Assembly: GCA_002362155.1 (NCBI GenBank)
Contig: DETN01000204.1
Coordinates: 1 to 10,143 of the forward strand
Length of the DNA: 10,143 nt
Reading direction: 5' to 3'
Source of the DNA: Lachnospiraceae bacterium UBA3287
GTDB lineage: Bacteria > Bacillota > Clostridia > Lachnospirales > Lachnospiraceae
In this document: piece by piece, positions 1-5,847 of the stretch
Position numbering within the stretch: position 1 is the stretch's first letter
Layout of the letters: the number at the start of each line of letters is the position of its first letter
The notes under the pieces: generated by a model
Databases searched by the model: none
What the model was told of the DNA's origin: nothing
What the model saw: the letters and a program-made list of their open reading frames with translations, nothing else
Made by a program: the position numbers and the translations under genes

Positions 1-1
1 T

Positions 2-748
2 TCCAGAGCCGTGGAGCTTATGATCCTGGTAATCTATACCCACAGCCGCTCCCGGCGCCATCCCTTTATCAAAGGCGCCTTCCGGTCCTTTCATATCCCT
101 CCGGCCCTTCTGGGGAAGATCCTGGTAAAAGGCGCTCCCCTCCTGGTGAACGAAGCCATGTGGTCCATGGGCATGTCCGCCCTGGTCCGGAATTATTCCC
201 TGCGGGGCCTCCATGTTGTAGCGGCTCTCAATATCTCCACCACAATCTCCAACGTCTTCAACATCGTCTTTATCGCCCTGGGATCCGCCATTGCCATCAT
301 CATAGGCCAGGAACTGGGAGCGGGAGATCCGGAGGTCAGGAGGGACGCTCTCCGGCTTACCTTTTTCGCCGTGGCCTGCTGCGTGGTCTCGGGTGCCTGC
401 CTTTTTGCGGCGGCTCCCTTCTTCCCCAGGTTCTACAACACGGAGGAAAGCGTCCGTCTTGCTGCCTCCCGCTTCATCATGATCGCCGCCGCGGCCATGC
501 CCATGTACGCCTATGAGAATTCCACCTACTTTATCCTGCGGGCAGGAGGAAAGACCTTCATCACCTTCCTCTTCGACGCCTGCTTCATCTGGATCGTTTC
601 CATTCCCCTCTCCTGGTACCTTTCCGCCTGCACCCTACTTCCCGTCCCTCTGGTCTATGCCATAGTCCAGGCGGCGGAGATCTTCAAGTGCCTCATCGGC
701 TTCGTCCTTGTCAGGAAAGGGATCTGGATCAGCCGCATCACCGTCTGA
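2..748 (+). CDS. MATE-family multidrug/Na+ (or H+) antiporter, C-terminal part (5' end outside window)
   Basis: Polytopic inner-membrane exporter of the MATE (MatE/NorM/MepA-like) family, which expels cationic drugs or metabolites using an ion gradient. The reading frame is open to the left edge (first codons S-R-A-V-E-L), so only about 248 C-terminal residues are present; full proteins in the family are usually about 450 residues. The opening SRAVELMILVIYTH is the usual mid-protein helix at the boundary of the two MATE repeats. After it come a basic loop (SRSRRHP), the start of the second MatE repeat (KGAPLLVNEAMWSMGMS), and several hydrophobic helices with short charged loops, including an AIIIGQELGAGDPE segment typical of the family's 'G..LGAG' loop. 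It ends at a TGA and converges on the phosphatase gene. The GTG at 11 and the ATG at 20 are internal codons and not starts. The substrate cannot be told from sequence. Confidence 0.85.
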   Translation, partial: SRAVELMILVIYTHSRSRRHPFIKGAFRSFHIPPALLGKILVKGAPLLVNEAMWSMGMSALVRNYSLRGLHVVAALNISTTISNVFNIVFIALGSAIAIIIGQELGAGDPEVRRDALRLTFFAVACCVVSGACLFAAAPFFPRFYNTEESVRLAASRFIMIAAAAMPMYAYENSTYFILRAGGKTFITFLFDACFIWIVSIPLSWYLSACTLLPVPLVYAIVQAAEIFKCLIGFVLVRKGIWISRITV

Positions 749-815
749 TCCGAACCGTCCGAGGAGCATTAATACTGAAATAAAACTTTAAAAATAGGAT
801 AAGGAAATGCATAAA

Positions 816-840
816 GAAGGCAGCCGGACCGGCTGCCTTC
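816..840. terminator. Bidirectional terminator hairpin between convergent genes
   Basis: A perfect 12-bp inverted repeat (GAAGGCAGCCGG at 816-827, CCGGCTGCCTTC at 829-840) around a single central base. It sits 67 bases past the MATE stop and 19 bases past the phosphatase stop. Read on the minus strand it is followed at once by TTTAT; on the plus strand it is followed by CTGCTTTATT. Both U-tracts are short. The minus-strand reading, serving the phosphatase gene, is the better fit. Confidence 0.7.
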
Positions 841-859
841 CTGCTTTATTCCTTATTCG

Positions 860-2608
860 TCACTGTGCGCTTCCCCTGTACTCCAGGCAGAGCATGGTAA
901 GGTCGTCGAACTGTTCGGCGTCGGAGACAAATTCATCCACAGCCTTCTTAACATTTCCCAAGACCTGTCTGGGAGGGGCCGCCGGATCCGTGTTCAGGGC
1001 CTGCAGCATTCTTTCGTTTCCGAACATCCTGTTATCTTCGTCCGCCGCCTCGGGCACGCCGTCCGTATAGATGAAGATCTTGGAGCCCGGCTCCATGACC
1101 AGCTCATACTCCTTATAGGTGATGTCCTCCATAGCCCCTATGACCAGGCCGTGCCGGTCCTTAAAGAGCTCGAACTTTCCGCCGGGCCGCCGTATCACGG
1201 GATATTCGTGTCCCGCGCTGGAAGCCGTGAGTCTTCCCGTGGAAAGCTCCAGGATACCGATCCAGACGGTCACGAACATGCCTGCTTCATTGTTGGAGCA
1301 GATGGCCTCGTTGGTCTTGGTCAGGATCTCTCCCGGAGACCTTCCCAGCATGGCGCAGCTCTGCAGGATGATCTTGGACACCATCATAAAGAGGGCCGCC
1401 GGGATCCCCTTGCCGGATACGTCCGCAATACAGATGCACAGATGGTCGTCGTCCACCAGGTAATAGTCGTAAAAGTCTCCGCCCACCTCTCTGGCCGGAT
1501 ACATGCTGGCAAAGAGATCGATCTCCTTCCGGTCCGGGAAGGGAGGATAGATATGGGGCAGCATGGCTGCCTGTATGTCCGTAGCCAGGGACAGCTCCGT
1601 GCTGATCCTCTCTTTTTCTGCCGTGATCCGGGTCAGGTTCCTGACATAGGTCCCCAGATCCTGCTCCATGGCCTTCATGGTGGAGGCCAGGTACTCGATC
1701 TCATCCCCGGTCCGGATGTCCAGTCTGGAAAAATACTGGCCGCCTCTGCTGCCGTCTGTCCGGTCATGGATATAGGATTCCGCCGCCCCTGCCAGTTCGT
1801 TGAGAGGGCCCGTCACATTTTTTCTGGTATGCCGTAAGGACAGCAGGATGGAAAGGGCCGTGATCAGAATAAGGAAAATGACATGCTGCCACAAAAAGCG
1901 CCAGCTGGCTCTGGCCGCCAGATTCATGTCCGTGTCGAACATGACAAGAACGGGATACCGGTCCACCATTCCGATTATAGTGGCGGCCGTACACCGGTAG
2001 CCGTAGGGTTCCATGCGGAAGATGGCGGAAGGGATGGCGCCGAATCCGTAAAAACTGTCTATGTCGTAGGAGCGTCCCTCCAGGAGAGACTTGATGAGAT
2101 CCTCGTCATAAACGTCCCAGCTGCCCGGAGGACAGAATCCGTCCGTGGGATCGGAGTCGGCAATAAAGACTCTGCGGCCCGTATCCGGGTCGATAAAAGC
2201 CGTAAAGGCAGCCCTGCCTTCATGGCTCTCCCGGATCTCATCCAGCGTCTGACGCGTTTCTTCGAAGTATTCGTCTCTTACCGGATCGAACCTGGAAAGA
2301 AGCTCCGAATCCTTGTCATGCAGACAGAGCCTGTCCTCCTCGCTCATGCCTTCATAAATGCCGATGACCTTCTCCGCCATCTCCATTGTCTTTTCCGTAT
2401 CCAGCATGTAGGCTCCGGTCCTGGACATCTGCCATGTCCTGGAGCGGAATTCCCGGCGGACGGAAGCCATATATAAATAAGAGCCGAAGCCGGCGGCCGA
2501 AAGGCTGATGATCAGGGTAAACAGAAGGATCCCTCTGAAGGTCTTTCCCCCGATGCTGTAATGGAGCCTCTCCAGCGTATTCATTTCCGTAACTTGTTTT
2601 CTTGGCAT
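860..2608 (-). CDS. Membrane-anchored SpoIIE/RsbU-type PP2C serine phosphatase with HAMP domain
   Basis: A 582-residue signalling phosphatase. A short cytoplasmic N-terminus leads to TM1 (about 26-47), an extracytoplasmic sensor region (about 48-235), TM2 (about 237-257), a HAMP-like linker (about 258-320), a short coiled stretch, and a C-terminal SpoIIE domain (PF07228, about 340-577). The SpoIIE domain begins with the usual ATDIQAAMLP element (342-350). Metal-binding acidic motifs are present: REVGGDFYDYY (D378, D381), IADVSGKG (D396), YTDGVPEA (D516) and FDDLTML (D568/D569). Known family members dephosphorylate anti-anti-sigma (STAS) proteins to release a sigma factor; the partner here is unknown, since no STAS or anti-sigma gene lies nearby. 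The start at 2608 is supported by AGAAGGGG 11 bases upstream and the promoter at 2651-2679. A second ATG at codon 9 has a weaker ribosome binding site. The sensor region has no domain I can name. Confidence 0.9.
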   Translation of the reverse strand: MPRKQVTEMNTLERLHYSIGGKTFRGILLFTLIISLSAAGFGSYLYMASVRREFRSRTWQMSRTGAYMLDTEKTMEMAEKVIGIYEGMSEEDRLCLHDKDSELLSRFDPVRDEYFEETRQTLDEIRESHEGRAAFTAFIDPDTGRRVFIADSDPTDGFCPPGSWDVYDEDLIKSLLEGRSYDIDSFYGFGAIPSAIFRMEPYGYRCTAATIIGMVDRYPVLVMFDTDMNLAARASWRFLWQHVIFLILITALSILLSLRHTRKNVTGPLNELAGAAESYIHDRTDGSRGGQYFSRLDIRTGDEIEYLASTMKAMEQDLGTYVRNLTRITAEKERISTELSLATDIQAAMLPHIYPPFPDRKEIDLFASMYPAREVGGDFYDYYLVDDDHLCICIADVSGKGIPAALFMMVSKIILQSCAMLGRSPGEILTKTNEAICSNNEAGMFVTVWIGILELSTGRLTASSAGHEYPVIRRPGGKFELFKDRHGLVIGAMEDITYKEYELVMEPGSKIFIYTDGVPEAADEDNRMFGNERMLQALNTDPAAPPRQVLGNVKKAVDEFVSDAEQFDDLTMLCLEYRGSAQ

Positions 2609-2650
2609 TTTTCCGGTTTCCCCTTCTGATGAATCGAATGCTCAAGGAAA

Positions 2651-2679
2651 ATTATCGGACAGACGATCTGCCCTGTCAA
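2651..2679 (-). promoter_or_regulatory. Sigma-70/SigA-type promoter of the phosphatase gene
   Basis: On the minus strand, TTGACA (2674-2679) and GATAAT (2651-2656) are separated by exactly 17 bases, with the -10 about 42 bases upstream of the start codon. This is a perfect -35 and a 5/6 -10. The spacer contains a small CAGA-CGA-TCTG symmetry (2660-2670) and flanking GACAG/CTGTC, which could be an operator but may be chance. Confidence 0.75.
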
Positions 2680-2730
2680 CCTTAACGGGGCCAAAGCAGC
2701 GTCCGCTGATGCGATTTTTCCTGTGCCCCG

Positions 2731-2758
2731 TGGACTTTGCCTGCCGAAGTGCTATAAT
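2731..2758 (+). promoter_or_regulatory. Extended -10 promoter of the DUF1622 gene
   Basis: TATAAT at 2753-2758 is preceded by TGC, giving the extended -10 form TGnTATAAT. A partial -35, TGGACT (2731-2736), lies 16 bases upstream. The predicted 5' leader is about 45 bases long before the ATG at 2810. It is divergent from the phosphatase promoter; the two -35 boxes are about 52 bases apart. Confidence 0.7.
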
Positions 2759-2798
2759 GAACTCGCCCGGTGCCTGCGCCGCGTTTTATTTCAGCTTA

Positions 2799-2804
2799 GG
2801 GAGG
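2799..2804 (+). promoter_or_regulatory. Ribosome binding site deciding the DUF1622 start
   Basis: GGGAGG ends 5 bases before the ATG at 2810. The frame is open further upstream, to 2723, but that extension runs across the promoter, encodes a non-hydrophobic Cys/Arg-rich stretch, and has no comparable ribosome binding site. The start at 2810 is therefore chosen. Confidence 0.85.
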
Positions 2805-2809
2805 TCATT

Positions 2810-3223
2810 ATGGACGCTTTTATTACTTTTATGGATACGGCCCTTGTATTTATCGTGGAGATCTCTACCACCATCCTGGAGCTCTTCGGCATCTGCATCC
2901 TGGTCTACAACGCAGTCAGATGCTTTGTGGGATGGATCAGACATGAGAGCGGGATCCGCCTCAAGCTGGCCCAGGGCATCGCTCTGGCCCTGGAATTCAA
3001 AATGGGCGGCGAGGTCCTTCGTACGGTAGTGGTAAGAGAATGGGCCGAGCTGGGCATCCTGGGCGCCATCATCGTCCTTCGGGGCGCTCTTACCTTCCTG
3101 ATCCACTGGGAGATCAAGAACGAGGAAAAGGCCCTGGAAAAGAAGGACCAGAAAAAGCAGCAGACCGTCCGCAGGAAAAGACTTCCCGCAGAGGAAAACC
3201 TGCCGGATGACACCCGTCTGTAA
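2810..3223 (+). CDS. DUF1622 family small integral membrane protein
   Basis: A 137-residue membrane protein matching the DUF1622 (PF07784) pattern. It has a hydrophobic N-terminal helix (about 11-40, VEISTTILELFGICILVYNA), a conserved-looking central segment with R-x-x-L-x-x-G-I-A-L-A-L-E-F-K-M-G-G-E-V-L-R-T (about 50-71), and a further helix (about 78-99, ELGILGAIIVLRGALTFLI). These are followed by a strongly charged Lys/Glu/Arg tail (about 101-137), probably cytoplasmic. To my knowledge the family has no established biochemical role. The gene is a single-gene transcription unit with its own promoter and terminator, and is divergent from the phosphatase. Membership rests on the E-F-K-x-G-G-E-x-L-R-T motif and the length, recalled and not searched. 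The basic, low-complexity tail (KKDQKKQQTVRRKR) is probably specific to this lineage. Confidence 0.8.
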   Translation: MDAFITFMDTALVFIVEISTTILELFGICILVYNAVRCFVGWIRHESGIRLKLAQGIALALEFKMGGEVLRTVVVREWAELGILGAIIVLRGALTFLIHWEIKNEEKALEKKDQKKQQTVRRKRLPAEENLPDDTRL

Positions 3224-3234
3224 AAATGCACAGA

Positions 3235-3280
3235 GGACCGGGGAAGCAGACCCAATGATCTGCTGCCCCGGTCCCTTTTT
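3235..3280 (+). terminator. Rho-independent terminator of the DUF1622 gene
   Basis: A 16-bp stem (3235-3250 with 3259-3274) has one mismatch and an 8-base loop, and is followed by CTTTTT (3275-3280). It begins 11 bases after the DUF1622 stop. The U-tract abuts the stop codon of the convergent radical SAM gene (3282-3284), so the two 3' ends are very tightly packed. The reverse reading has a T-run, but 8 or more bases from the stem, so any function for the minus-strand unit would be weaker. Confidence 0.88.
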
Positions 3281-3281
3281 A

Positions 3282-4157
3282 TTATTCATTCAGATTCAGT
3301 TCCCTGCGGATGGTATTGAGGACCCGCTTCTTGTCTGCGCTCCATAAGGGAGCCAGCAGAAGGTTCTTCGGCCCGTCGCCCGTAAGTCTGTGGACCACCA
3401 ACCGTTCCGGGATCTCTTTCGTGACCGCCTTCAGGACGTTTATATATTCCTCCAGGGTCATGACAGGGACCCTGCCCTCCAGGTATTCCATTTCCAGGTC
3501 CGTTCCCTTAAGCACATGCAGGAGCTGGAGCTTTATGCCCTCCGCCCCCGAATCCGCAACGTACCGGACCGTTTCTGTCATATCCTCCACTGTTTCGCCC
3601 GGAAGCCCCAGGATCACGTGGACGATAACTTCCAGTCCCTCTCTGTGGAGATCCCTGACTGCTTTGTCATACACGGAAAGAGGATAGCCCCTTCGGATAT
3701 ATTCTGCCGTCCTCTCATGTATGGTCTGAAGGCCCAGCTCCACCCAGACGGGCTTTACCCGGTTCAGTTCCGCCAGCAGGGAGAGGACCTCCTCTCCCAG
3801 GCAGTCCGGCCTGGTGCCCACGGACAGGGCAACGATGTCCTCTTCTTCCAGGGCTTCGGTAAAGATCCTCCGCAGATAGGGAAGGGGGGCGTAGGTCCCC
3901 GTAAAGGACTGGAAATAGGCTATGTACTTTCCGCCGGGATTCTTTCTCTCCACCCTCTTTTTTGCTTCCATGATCTGGTCGTGGATGGGCAGATCCGCAC
4001 CGGCGGCAAAGTCCCCGGATCCCCCTTCGGAGCAGAAGATGCAGCCTCCTGTGCCAAGAGTCCCGTCCCGGTTGGGACAGGTCCGGGCTCCCGAAAGGGA
4101 GAGCTTAAAGACCTTGCAGCCAAAGCGGTCCCTCAGATATTCGTTCAGCAGTTTCAA
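3282..4157 (-). CDS. TIGR01212-family radical SAM protein (YtqA/YhcC-like), TTG start
   Basis: A 291-residue radical SAM protein of the TIGR01212 type (Bacillus YtqA, E. coli YhcC). The N-terminus is diagnostic: KVFKLSLSGARTCPNRDG, then a cluster motif C27-x11-C39-x2-C42 (GGCIFCSEGGSGDF) in place of the plain CX3CX2C. Further marks are YFQSFTGTYAPL (81-92), LSVGTRPDCL (111-120), WVELGLQT (138-145), HVILGLPGE (180-188) and the C-terminal VVHRLTGDGPKNLLLAPLW (254-272). The family's reaction is not firmly assigned, to my knowledge; an RNA or other modification role is often suspected. The start is TTG at 4157. An in-frame TAA lies two codons upstream, no ATG follows in the expected N-terminus, and AAAAGGAAG sits 8 bases before the TTG. 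It follows the alpha-galactosidase by 30 bases and is probably co-transcribed with it. Confidence 0.9.
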   Translation of the reverse strand: MKLLNEYLRDRFGCKVFKLSLSGARTCPNRDGTLGTGGCIFCSEGGSGDFAAGADLPIHDQIMEAKKRVERKNPGGKYIAYFQSFTGTYAPLPYLRRIFTEALEEEDIVALSVGTRPDCLGEEVLSLLAELNRVKPVWVELGLQTIHERTAEYIRRGYPLSVYDKAVRDLHREGLEVIVHVILGLPGETVEDMTETVRYVADSGAEGIKLQLLHVLKGTDLEMEYLEGRVPVMTLEEYINVLKAVTKEIPERLVVHRLTGDGPKNLLLAPLWSADKKRVLNTIRRELNLNE

Positions 4158-4165
4158 GGCTTACA

Positions 4166-4174
4166 CTTCCTTTT
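4166..4174 (-). promoter_or_regulatory. Ribosome binding site supporting the TTG start of the YtqA-like gene
   Basis: On the minus strand AAAAGGAAG lies 8 bases before TTG (4157-4155). The in-frame TAA between the two rules out any longer protein, so this site fixes the rare start codon. Confidence 0.75.
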
Positions 4175-4187
4175 CCTGTCTTCTCGC

Positions 4188-5615
4188 TTAATGATATGCA
4201 GGCAGCCAGCTGCCGTGGGCCTCAAACAGATCATCGCACATGGCCACGATGTCGTCGATGGAAAGCTCGGCGCTGGTATGAGGATCCAGCATCACTGCCT
4301 GATAGACGGCTTCCTTTCTGCGGGTCATGGCAGCCTCTATGGCCATCAGCTGTACGTTGATATTGGTCCGGTTGAGTGCCGCGCACTGCTCGGGAAGGCT
4401 TCCCACATGGCAGGGCTGAACGCCGCAGCGGTCCACCAGGCAGGGGACTTCCACACAGGCGTTGGAAGGAAGGTTGTCGATCAGGCCGCTGTTTAAGACG
4501 TTTCCTCCGATCCTTACGGGCCTGTCTGTTTCCATGGCCTCCATGATGCGGCTGGCATATTCCTTTGAGCGCACATGGCTCAGATAAGGATTGGAAGTCA
4601 GCTCGTGCCCCCTCTTCTTCCACTCGTCGATCTGCCTGATGCATCTGCGGGGATATTCGTCCAGAGGGATGCAGTAGCGGCCGATCAGTTCCGGATAGTT
4701 CTTCTTGATAAAATAAGGGGTATACTCGGATGAATGCTCGCTGGACTCTGTCAGGTAATAGCCGAATCTGCGCATCAGTTCCAGCCTGACCATGTCGTAG
4801 TGTTTTCCCTCGGACTGATAGAGGTCGTACTCCTGCCTGGCATGGGCGATCCTCTCCTCGTCCCACTCTTCATCCATTTGAAGCATGCGGAGCCTGTCTT
4901 CGAAACTTCCTATATCCAGCCTGCCTTCGTTATACAGAAGGGCTCTTCTTTTAATCTCAGGATAAAGATCCACGCCGCCTTTGGTGCATTCCAGAAGCCA
5001 TGCCTGGTGGTTGATGCCGGCGATCCTGCACTGCACCGTATCATCATAGCCGATCCCAAGTTCATTCAGAAGGGTGGGAGCACAGACCTGGACGCTGTGG
5101 CACAGCCCCACTGTCTTTACGCCCGTATAGCGCAGCATGGCGCCGGTCAGCATGGCCATGGGATTTGTATAATTAAGAAGCCATGCGTCCGGACAGACCT
5201 CCTCCATATCTCTGGCAAAATCCATCATGACGGGGATGGTGCGGAGGGCTCTGAATACGCCTCCCACCCCCAGCGTATCCGCTATGGTCTGCCTGAGGCC
5301 GTATTTTTTCGGGATCTCAAAGTCTGTGATCGTGCACGGATCGTAGCCGCCCACCTGGATGGCATTGACCACATAGGAAGCGCCGGAAAGGGCCTTCCTG
5401 CGGTTTTCCGTGCCCAGATACTGCTCTATCCTGGCCCCGGATCCGGCATTTCTGTTGACGGCCTCCAGCATGGCCGCGGATTCCTTAAGACGCACCGGGT
5501 CTATATCATATAGAGCGATGGTGCTCTCTTTAAGAGCCGGGGTCATCATGCAGTCTCCCAGAACGTTCTTGGCAAAAACTGTGGAGCCGGCTCCCATAAA
5601 TGTAATTTTCGGCAT
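4188..5615 (-). CDS. Glycoside hydrolase family 4 alpha-galactosidase (MelA-like)
   Basis: A 475-residue cytoplasmic GH4 enzyme, the usual length for the family. GH4 members use NAD+ and a divalent metal (usually Mn2+) in an oxidation-elimination mechanism. The N-terminal Rossmann signature is KITFMGAGSTVF (3-14), with an acidic end to strand 2 (LYDID, 35-39). Then come NAIQVGG (84-90), DTLGVGGVFRALRTIP (113-128), NYTNPMAMLT (148-157, substrate-binding Asn) and GINHQAW (200-206, catalytic-region His203). The metal/specificity motif is C172-H173-S174-V175. In the published GH4 grouping CHSV marks alpha-galactosidases, CHEV alpha-glucosidases and CN/CD forms the phospho-glycosidases, so alpha-galactosidase on melibiose- or raffinose-type sugars is the best call. 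Where MelA proteins usually have DTLGPGG, this one has DTLGVGG. Start 5615 has GGGAGG 7 bases upstream. No transporter or regulator gene adjoins it in the window. Confidence 0.88.
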   Translation of the reverse strand: MPKITFMGAGSTVFAKNVLGDCMMTPALKESTIALYDIDPVRLKESAAMLEAVNRNAGSGARIEQYLGTENRRKALSGASYVVNAIQVGGYDPCTITDFEIPKKYGLRQTIADTLGVGGVFRALRTIPVMMDFARDMEEVCPDAWLLNYTNPMAMLTGAMLRYTGVKTVGLCHSVQVCAPTLLNELGIGYDDTVQCRIAGINHQAWLLECTKGGVDLYPEIKRRALLYNEGRLDIGSFEDRLRMLQMDEEWDEERIAHARQEYDLYQSEGKHYDMVRLELMRRFGYYLTESSEHSSEYTPYFIKKNYPELIGRYCIPLDEYPRRCIRQIDEWKKRGHELTSNPYLSHVRSKEYASRIMEAMETDRPVRIGGNVLNSGLIDNLPSNACVEVPCLVDRCGVQPCHVGSLPEQCAALNRTNINVQLMAIEAAMTRRKEAVYQAVMLDPHTSAELSIDDIVAMCDDLFEAHGSWLPAYH

Positions 5616-5651
5616 AGGTCATCCTCCCGTTTCCATAAATGTCATACAGAA

Positions 5652-5706
5652 ATTTTATCATGTGCCTTGAGAAAGTGTATATTAATAGTGACGGAAAACA
5701 TGTCAT
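5652..5706 (-). promoter_or_regulatory. Candidate promoter region of the alpha-galactosidase operon
   Basis: Two weak options are visible on the minus strand. One is TGATAAAAT (5652-5660), an extended -10 form without a clear -35. The other is ATGACA (5701-5706) with TAATAT (5679-5684) at a 16-base spacing. Neither is strong, which would fit an activator-dependent promoter, but no activator site or gene is seen. Confidence 0.35.
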
Positions 5707-5729
5707 GATGCCGCTTCCTGTGATCCCGT

Positions 5730-5771
5730 CCCCCGGAAAGCCGGATTGTATGTCAGACAGTTTTCCGGGGG
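5730..5771. repeat. 10-bp inverted repeat overlapping the module promoter (possible operator)
   Basis: CCCCCGGAAA (5730-5739) and TTTCCGGGGG (5762-5771) are perfect inverted repeats separated by 22 bases. The right arm covers the expected -35 position of the promoter with -10 at 5784-5789. No T-run follows on either strand, so it does not look like a terminator. It could be a binding site for a dimeric regulator or a hairpin near the divergent promoters. Confidence 0.5.
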
Positions 5772-5789
5772 CACATCCTGCCGTATAAT
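5761..5789 (+). promoter_or_regulatory. Promoter of the AmmeMemoRadiSam operon
   Basis: A perfect TATAAT (5784-5789) has only a poor -35 candidate, TTTTCC (5761-5766), 17 bases upstream. It would give a leader of about 50 bases before the ATG at 5848. The weak -35 overlaps the right arm of the inverted repeat at 5730-5771. Confidence 0.6.
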
Positions 5790-5831
5790 GGATACAGGAA
5801 CAGACCTGGAAAAGTATTTTCTCCCTGCAGC

Positions 5832-5840
5832 AAAGGAGGT
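5832..5840 (+). promoter_or_regulatory. Strong ribosome binding site fixing the start at 5848
   Basis: AAAGGAGGT, a near-perfect anti-16S match, lies 7 bases before the ATG at 5848. The frame is open back to 5746, but that 34-codon extension crosses the promoter and delays the conserved MVPHPPI opening of the LigB fold. The start at 5848 is therefore used. Confidence 0.92.
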
Positions 5841-5847
5841 ATTTCCT

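Noticed and set aside
1151..1837. 228-residue plus-strand open frame opposite the phosphatase
   Set aside because: It is the antisense of the SpoIIE domain, with no supporting ribosome binding site or motifs.
3390..4496. 368-residue plus-strand open frame opposite the YtqA-like and GH4 genes
   Set aside because: It spans the junction of two well-supported minus-strand genes and lacks any family signature.
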